Of a DNA stretch of 64,000 nt, positions 57,230 to 64,000 are shown one piece after another. A model generated the notes under the pieces. The model was not told the DNA's origin, ran no database searches, and worked only from the letters and a program-made list of their open reading frames with translations. The translations under genes were made by a program, and so were the position numbers. How positions within the stretch are numbered: the first letter of the stretch is position 1; every line of letters begins with the position of its first letter. Source of the stretch: Stenotrophomonas_A sp035539015 (GTDB lineage Bacteria; Pseudomonadota; Gammaproteobacteria; Xanthomonadales; Xanthomonadaceae); NCBI GenBank assembly GCA_035539015.1, contig DATLJF010000063.1, forward strand, positions 1 through 64,000. The letters run 5' to 3'.

Positions 57230-57571
57230 TCAGGCGACGGCGCCGCCCAGGGTCTTGTCGATCATCTGGGTCAGCTGGCCCTTGCCAACCGCCCCGATCT
57301 GCGACGCCTGGACCTGGCCGTCCTTGAACAGCAGCAGCATCGGGATCGAGCGCACGTGGTACTTCACGGCCAGGGCGCGGTTCTCGTCCACGTTGACCTT
57401 GGCCACCTTCAACTTGCCGTCATAGGTGCTGGCCAGCTCGTCCAGCACCGGGGCGATCATCTTGCACGGGCCACACCATTCGGCCCAGAAATCCACCAGT
57501 ACGGGCTCGCCCGACTGCAGGACCGCGTTTTCGAAATCGGCTTCGCCGACGTGTAGAACCTTGTCGCTCAC
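57230..57571 (-). CDS. trxA: Thioredoxin
   Basis: 113 residues. The redox site WAEWCGPCKM (C35 and C38 by eye) and cis-proline RSIPMLLLF are intact. This is the general cytoplasmic disulfide reductant, reduced by thioredoxin reductase. It lies upstream of rho on the same strand and is divergent from rhlB, the order also found in E. coli. Confidence 0.95.
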   Translation of the reverse strand: MSDKVLHVGEADFENAVLQSGEPVLVDFWAEWCGPCKMIAPVLDELASTYDGKLKVAKVNVDENRALAVKYHVRSIPMLLLFKDGQVQASQIGAVGKGQLTQMIDKTLGGAVA

Positions 57572-57764
57572 TTTGGTCTCCTGGGAACCCGGGCGGACCC
57601 GGAAACCGGGCCAGCCGCTACATTGCGGTAAACTGGGGTATTGCGCGGCCGATTCAAGCCACTTTCTGAAGCCGCGCTGTCCGGTGCAAGGGCCGCAGTT
57701 TGCGACGCTGCCGGTATCGATGCAAGCCGCGTCCGGGCCCCTCCGGGTGCCTCAAGAAGATGGA

Positions 57765-59498
57765 ATGATGAGCGATAAACCGCTGACTGATTTGACTTTT
57801 TCCACGTTTGACCTGCACCCGGCGCTGCTCGCCGGCCTCGAAGGCGCAGGGTTCACACGTTGCACTCCCATCCAGGCGCTGACCCTGCCGGTGGCCCTTC
57901 CCGGCGGCGATGTCGCCGGCCAGGCCCAGACCGGCACCGGCAAGACCCTGGCCTTCCTGGTCGCGGTGATCAACCGCCTGCTGACCCGCCCGGCGCTGGC
58001 CGACCGCAAGCCGGAAGACCCGCGCGCCCTGATCCTGGCCCCGACCCGTGAACTGGCGATCCAGATCCACAAGGACGCGGTGAAGTTCGGCTCCGACCTC
58101 GGCCTGCGCTTTGCGCTGGTCTACGGCGGCGTCGACTACGACAAGCAGCGCGAACTGCTGCAGCAGGGCGTGGACGTGATCATCGCCACCCCCGGCCGCC
58201 TGATCGACTACGTCAAGCAGCACAAGGTGGTTTCGCTGCATGCCTGCGAAGTCTGCGTGCTGGACGAAGCCGACCGCATGTTCGACCTGGGCTTCATCAA
58301 GGACATCCGCTTCCTGCTGCGGCGCATGCCCGAGCGCGGCACCCGGCAGACGCTGCTGTTCAGCGCCACCCTCAGCCACCGCGTGCTGGAGCTGGCCTAC
58401 GAATACATGAACGAGCCGGAAAAGCTCGTGGTCGAGACCGAGAGCATCACCGCCGCGCGCGTGCGCCAGCGCATCTACTTCCCCTCCGACGAGGAGAAGA
58501 TCCCGCTGCTGCTCGGCCTGCTGTCGCGCAGCGAGGGCTCGCGGACCATGGTGTTCGTCAACACCAAGGCATTCGTCGAGCGCGTGGCGCGCTCGCTGGA
58601 GCGGGCCGGCTACCGGGTCGGCGTGCTGTCCGGCGATGTGCCGCAGAAGAAGCGCGAGACCTTGCTCAACCGCTTCCAGAAGGGCCAGCTCGAGATCCTG
58701 GTCGCCACCGACGTGGCCGCGCGCGGCCTGCACATCGACGGCGTCAACTACGTCTACAACTACGACCTGCCGTTCGATGCCGAGGACTACGTCCACCGCA
58801 TCGGCCGTACCGCGCGCCTGGGCGCCGAGGGCGACGCGATCAGCTTCGCCTGCGAGCGCTATGCGATGAGCCTGCCGGACATCGAGGCCTACATCGAGCA
58901 GAAGATCCCGGTCGAGGCCGTCACCGCCGAAGTGCTGACCGCGCTGCCGCGGGCCGCGCGTGCGCCGGTGGCCGGTGAGGAAGAGGGCGAGAACGAGAGC
59001 GTCGGTTCGATCTTCCGCGAGGCCCGCGAAGCGCGTGCCGCCGAGGAGGAGCGTCGCGGGGGTGGTCGTTCGGGTCCGGGTGGCCGTTCCGGCGGCGCCG
59101 GAGCCGGCGGCCGTGGCCGCGGCGAGCGTCGCGAAGGCGGTGCCGGCGGTGCCGATGGCAAGCCGCGGCGTCCGCGCACGCCGCGTCCAGAAGGCGAAGT
59201 GGCCGCCGCGGCCAGCGACGTGGCCGCCAAGCCGGTGGTGGCGCCAGTAGCCGCCGCGCGCCAGGCGGCGCCGGAAACCGCGGCCGATGGCGAGGGCAAC
59301 CGCACGCGCAAGCGCCGCCGCCGTCGCCATGGCAAGCCGGTCGACGCTGCCGCCGCCGAGGCCGCAACGGCAACCGCCGCGCCGCCCGCACCGCGCAAGC
59401 CGATCCAGGTGATGGCCAACAAGCCGGTGCTGCCGCCGACCAATTCGTTCCTGACCCGCCTGGGTCGCAAGCTGCGTTCGCTGGTCTCCAGCGACTGA
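57765..59498 (+). CDS. rhlB: ATP-dependent RNA helicase RhlB
   Basis: 577 residues (576 if the next ATG, 57768, is used). DEAD-box motifs are all visible: Q motif TPIQALTLP, AQTGTGKT, PTRELAIQ, TPGRLIDY, DEADRMFDLG, SATLS, VATDVAARGLHIDG and HRIGRTARLG. RhlB unwinds mRNA in the RNA degradosome. The last 150 residues (about 430 onward) are a disordered Gly/Arg/Ala-rich tail with RGG-like segments (GGRGRGERREGG) and RKRRRRRHG, longer than in E. coli RhlB; it likely binds RNA or partners. It is divergent from trxA. Confidence 0.94.
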   Translation: MMSDKPLTDLTFSTFDLHPALLAGLEGAGFTRCTPIQALTLPVALPGGDVAGQAQTGTGKTLAFLVAVINRLLTRPALADRKPEDPRALILAPTRELAIQIHKDAVKFGSDLGLRFALVYGGVDYDKQRELLQQGVDVIIATPGRLIDYVKQHKVVSLHACEVCVLDEADRMFDLGFIKDIRFLLRRMPERGTRQTLLFSATLSHRVLELAYEYMNEPEKLVVETESITAARVRQRIYFPSDEEKIPLLLGLLSRSEGSRTMVFVNTKAFVERVARSLERAGYRVGVLSGDVPQKKRETLLNRFQKGQLEILVATDVAARGLHIDGVNYVYNYDLPFDAEDYVHRIGRTARLGAEGDAISFACERYAMSLPDIEAYIEQKIPVEAVTAEVLTALPRAARAPVAGEEEGENESVGSIFREAREARAAEEERRGGGRSGPGGRSGGAGAGGRGRGERREGGAGGADGKPRRPRTPRPEGEVAAAASDVAAKPVVAPVAAARQAAPETAADGEGNRTRKRRRRRHGKPVDAAAAEAATATAAPPAPRKPIQVMANKPVLPPTNSFLTRLGRKLRSLVSSD

Positions 59499-59574
59499 GC
59501 CGGCCGGGGACGGACGCAGCAGTTGGGGCGATTGCCGGCGGTGCAATCGGTGATCGCTCCGGCATAATTGCTGA

Positions 59575-60257
<683 letters not shown>

Positions 60258-60261
<4 letters not shown>

Positions 60262-61202
60262 ACAACGCGACGCAGACCGCCGCGCCGTCCCGCTTGTCGG
60301 TGTGGATCGACCACCACGTCCACAGCATCGCCTTCAGCCTCGGCCGCGCGCTGCGCAAGCCGTGGGCGACGCTGCTGACGATCATGGTGATGGCGCTGGC
60401 GCTGGCCTTGCCGCTCGGGTTGTCGATCGCCCTGGACAACCTGCGGCACCTGGCTGGCAGCGTGCAACAGACGCGCGACATCAAGGTCTTCCTCAAGCAC
60501 GAGATCGACGCGGCCGCCGCCGAGGCGCTGGCCGGGCAATGGCGCGGGCGCGCCGATGTGGCCGGCGTGGCCGTGCGCACCCCGGCCCAGGGCCTGGCCG
60601 AGCTGCGCCAGAGCGCGCAGCTGGACGAGGCGATCGATGCGCTGGGCGAAAACCCCTTGCCGACCTTGCTGGTGGTGACGCCCTCCGCCGGCAGCGACGA
60701 CACCCGCCTGGCCGAATCGCTGCAAGGCACGCCGCAGGTTGACCTGGTGCAGCACGATGCGGTCTGGCGCACGCGCCTGGACAACTGGCTGCGCTTCGGT
60801 ACGCGCTTGGTCCAGGTGCTTTCGGTGCTATTGGGGCTTGGCGCGGTCTTGGTGGTGGGCAATACCGTGCGGCTGGACATCCAGGGGCGGCGCGAGGAGA
60901 TCGGCGTACTGCAGGTGCTGGGGGCCAGCGACGGTTTCATCCGCCGGCCGTTCCTGTACATGGGCGCCTGGTACGGCCTGGGCGCGGGCGCGGTTGCCCT
61001 GGCACTGCTGGCCGGCGCTGGCGTCGCGCTGCGCATGCCGCTGGCCGCGCTGGCCGACAGCTACGGCAGCGCCTTCAGCCTGCACGGGCTGGACCTGCTG
61101 CACGCTGGCATGGTGCTGGTGGGCACCGTGTTGATCGGCTGGCTCGGTGCCTGGCTGGTGACCGGACACTTCCTGCGTCAGACTCGCCCGACCGAGACCT
61201 GA
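60258..61202 (+). CDS. ftsX: Cell-division membrane protein FtsX
   Basis: 314 residues with four membrane spans. An N-terminal cytoplasmic part and first span (about residues 36-57) precede a periplasmic loop (about residues 58-170) that contacts the amidase activator, then three C-terminal spans. GNTVRLDIQGRREEIGVLQVLGAS is the coupling region that docks on FtsE. It is coupled to ftsE. Confidence 0.94.
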
Positions 61203-61209
61203 GGGCGGC

Positions 61210-62052
61210 ATGCGCAACCACGAGCTCAAGCATCTGATCAGCGCCGCGCCCCGGGTGATGGTGGTCGACGGTTCCAAGCTGGTCCGCCGGTTGATCGCCG
61301 ACGTCCTGCAGCGCGAGCTGCCGGCGGTGGAGGTGGTCGGCTGTTCGAGCATTGCCGAAGCGCGCGATGCGCTGGCGGCGGGTGCGGTGAACCTGGTCAC
61401 CACGTCGCTGTCCTTGCCCGATGGCGATGGCCTGGCACTGGCGCGCAGCGTGCGCGAAGCGGCGGGGCAGGCTTACGTGCCGGTGATCGTCGTGTCCGGC
61501 GATGCGCAGCAGCACCTGGTCGAGCGCCGTTTCACCGAATACGTCACTGACTACTTCGACAAGTCGCTGGGCCACGAGGCGCTGGCGACCTTCATTCGCG
61601 GCTACGTGCAGCCCGAGCCGGTACCCGGTGCCACCGTGCTGTACATCGAAGACAGCCGGGTGGTGGCCGAGGCCACCAAGCGGATGCTCGAACGCCATCA
61701 ATTGAAGGTGGTGCATGTGCTCACCGCCGAGGATGCGTTTTCGCTGCTCACTGCCGAATCGCTGGGCCGCACCGAGCGCCGGATCGACCTGGTGCTCACC
61801 GACGTCACCTTGAAGGGCGAACTGGACGGCGGCGACGTGGTCGAGCGCATCCGCGTCGATTTCGACTACGGCAAGCGTCGCCTGCCGGTGCTGGTGATGA
61901 CCGGTGACAGCAATCCCTACAACCAGTCCGAATTGCTGCGCGCCGGCGCCAACGACCTGGTGCAAAAGCCGATCGAAGAGCGGCTGCTGGTGACCAAGGT
62001 GTTGTTCCAGTTGCGCCTGGCCCGGCTCGACGACCAGGTCGTCATGTTGTGA
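61210..62052 (+). CDS. Tandem-receiver response regulator with a degenerate first receiver
   Basis: 280 residues made of two receiver domains and no output domain. In REC1 (about residues 13-130) the phospho-acceptor aspartate is replaced by S66 (NLVTTSLSLPDGDG) and one acidic-pocket residue is glycine (VVDGS). REC2 (about residues 138-275) keeps the acidic pair (YIEDS), the acceptor Asp (LVLTDVTLKG), Thr (MTGD) and Lys (VQKPI). REC1 is likely a constitutive interaction domain. It sits between ftsX and ung; the partner kinase is not in the window. Its stop overlaps the ung GTG start. Confidence 0.85.
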   Translation: MRNHELKHLISAAPRVMVVDGSKLVRRLIADVLQRELPAVEVVGCSSIAEARDALAAGAVNLVTTSLSLPDGDGLALARSVREAAGQAYVPVIVVSGDAQQHLVERRFTEYVTDYFDKSLGHEALATFIRGYVQPEPVPGATVLYIEDSRVVAEATKRMLERHQLKVVHVLTAEDAFSLLTAESLGRTERRIDLVLTDVTLKGELDGGDVVERIRVDFDYGKRRLPVLVMTGDSNPYNQSELLRAGANDLVQKPIEERLLVTKVLFQLRLARLDDQVVML

Positions 62053-62786
62053 CGCAAGCCGGTCACGAAGGACAGGCGCGGATCCAACTGGAGCCGTCCT
62101 GGCGGCAGCGGGTAGGGGAATGGTTGTTGCGCCCGGAGATGCGCGAGTTGTCGGCGTTCCTGCGCCAGCGCAAGGCGGCCGGCGCGCAGATCTTCCCGCC
62201 CGGGCACGACATCTTCGCCGCGTTCGATGCCACCCCGTTCGACCAGGTCAAGGTCGTGATCCTCGGCCAGGACCCTTACCACGGCTTCGGCCAGGCGCAT
62301 GGGCTGTGCTTCTCGGTGCAGCCGGGCGTGCCGGTGCCGCCGTCGCTGCTGAACATCTACAAGGAAATCGAAGCCGACCTCGGCCTGCCGCGACCGGACC
62401 ATGGTTGCCTGCTGCCGTGGGCGCAGCGCGGCGTGCTGCTGCTCAACGCGGTGCTGACGGTCGAGGAAGGCAAGCCTGGCTCGCATCAGGGCAGGGGTTG
62501 GGAGGGTTTCACCGACCACGTCGTCGACGTGCTCAACCGCGAGCGCGAAGGCCTGGTGTTCCTGCTGTGGGGCAGTTACGCCCAGGCCAAGGGCAAGGTC
62601 ATCGACCCACGCCGGCACCGGGTGTTGAAGGCGCCGCATCCGTCGCCACTGTCGGCGCATCGGGGGTTCCTCGGTTGCCGGCACTTTTCCGCCACCAACG
62701 AATACCTGCGCCGCCGCGGCCTGGGTGAGGTCGACTGGCGTCTGCCGCCGCTGTCGACCTTCTCCCGGGCCCTGCCGGAGGCTTGA
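62049..62786 (+). CDS. ung: Uracil-DNA glycosylase
   Basis: 245 residues, family 1 UDG, removing uracil from DNA. Motif A is GQDPYHGFGQAHGLCFSV (catalytic aspartate), and the DNA-intercalating loop is HPSPLSAHRGF. A GTG start at 62049, overlapping the previous stop (GTGA), is used because it gives the ARIQLEPSWRQRVGEWLL N-terminus typical of the family; the first in-frame ATG is only at about codon 31. Confidence 0.95.
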   Translation: MTQAGHEGQARIQLEPSWRQRVGEWLLRPEMRELSAFLRQRKAAGAQIFPPGHDIFAAFDATPFDQVKVVILGQDPYHGFGQAHGLCFSVQPGVPVPPSLLNIYKEIEADLGLPRPDHGCLLPWAQRGVLLLNAVLTVEEGKPGSHQGRGWEGFTDHVVDVLNREREGLVFLLWGSYAQAKGKVIDPRRHRVLKAPHPSPLSAHRGFLGCRHFSATNEYLRRRGLGEVDWRLPPLSTFSRALPEA

Positions 62787-62922
62787 ACTTTCGGCCTCCG
62801 AAGCGGTCTGAATAGGCGTCCAAACCCCGTCGCAACAGCGACACGCGCGCCTCACGTGGGTTGAACGCCCCATCCGTACACTAGCGGCCCTTGAAAACGT
62901 TCTCCATGCCCTCCAGGTGAGG

Positions 62923-63045
62923 TATGTCATTGATTTTGAATGACATAGAGGTTGGAACAATCGCGGCGATCCAGTTAGCATTGTTCCGCGGGTGAAACAC
63001 TGAGAACTTTCCATCCCTTTAGCAGTCCAACCATGCGACTGCTAA
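62923..63045 (+). promoter_or_regulatory. rpoH leader with three consecutive inverted repeats
   Basis: Three perfect inverted repeats lie in the 270-base gap before rpoH. A: TATGTCATT/AATGACATA, 7-base spacer (62923-62947). B: GGAACAAT/ATTGTTCC, 18-base spacer (62954-62987). C: TTAGCAGTC/GACTGCTAA, 9-base loop (63019-63045), ending 11 bases before the ATG and next to the ribosome site GAGG. A could be a protein-binding operator; C could limit ribosome access and melt on heating. The promoter could not be placed with confidence. Confidence 0.6.
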
Positions 63046-63056
63046 GATGAGGTCCT

Positions 63057-63932
<876 letters not shown>

Positions 63933-63956
63933 TCTGCTTCGGTTCGCGTGACTACG

Positions 63957-63985
63957 GAAGCCGCCTTCGGGCGGCTTCTGCTTTT
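63957..63985 (+). terminator. Intrinsic terminator after rpoH
   Basis: Perfect 9-base stem GAAGCCGCC/GGCGGCTTC with a TTCG tetraloop, followed by TGCTTTT. Confidence 0.9.
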
Positions 63986-64000
63986 CAGGACTCCGGTGGT

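Noticed and set aside
62890..62896. CTTGAAA upstream of rpoH looks like a sigma-32 -35 element, suggesting autoregulation.
   Set aside because: No CCCCAT-type -10 lies at 13-15 bases, and a sigma-70 -10 at 16-18 bases is also absent.

Overview
The window is a GC-rich (about two-thirds G+C), densely packed chromosomal segment. It most likely comes from a Lysobacter/Xanthomonas-type gammaproteobacterium (Xanthomonadaceae/Lysobacteraceae). Evidence for this is the gene order ctaA-ctaB, rpsU-yqeY-yihY-dnaG opposite tsaD-folB, rho-trxA opposite rhlB, and ftsEX close to rpoH, together with an Oar-type TonB receptor and Xanthomonad-style interspersed repeats. I see no prophage, insertion sequence, CRISPR array, rRNA or tRNA gene. 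Most of it is core genome with several accessory operons.

Layout: 1-2722 is haem A biosynthesis (SCO-like protein, ctaA, ctaB). 2723-6156 holds a repeat element, a BASS-type transporter, a secreted phosphatase and dnaG. 6203-9596 holds yihY, yqeY and rpsU facing tsaD and folB. 9734-13524 is sugar metabolism (GH3 beta-glucosidase, PQQ-type sugar dehydrogenase). 13584-15054 holds small stress/membrane proteins. 15159-27724 is a large divergent cluster whose parts (NlpC/P60 peptidase, dipeptide epimerase, RpiR regulator, L,D-transpeptidase fold, APC permease, transglutaminase-like protein, Oar-type TonB receptor, class C serine hydrolase, D-Ala-D-Ala dipeptidase) read as uptake and catabolism of peptidoglycan peptides. 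27729-32378 holds small proteins, a repeat-rich island, a HAD hydrolase and HglS. 32506-35185 is an ECF42-type sigma factor operon with YCII and VOC proteins. 35278-36831 is an unrecognised pair of exported proteins. 36989-44717 is an mdtABC-type RND pump. 44973-48121 holds an M20 amidohydrolase, queF, a LysM protein and a lipoprotein. 48485-54232 holds monomeric isocitrate dehydrogenase, a probable CsrB/RsmZ-like RNA, a LysR regulator and aceK. 54293-63932 holds a TonB-C protein, rho, trxA, rhlB, ftsEX, a dual-receiver protein, ung and rpoH.

The most unusual signals are outside coding sequence. (1) At about 50880-51163, a gene-free stretch carries serial hairpins with AGGA-type loops and ends in a terminator-like hairpin with a GGA loop; this is the architecture of RNAs that sequester CsrA/RsmA. 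(2) The divergent promoter of the peptidoglycan-peptide cluster has two AT-rich palindromes, each overlapping one predicted -10 box. (3) The rpoH leader has three consecutive perfect inverted repeats. (4) Three composite palindromes share an outer-arm plus inner 9-2-9 design built on a CATCCATG core. (5) Six 8-bp tandem units lie just ahead of a HAD hydrolase gene.

All functional calls come from reading protein motifs by eye; no database or folding program was run.
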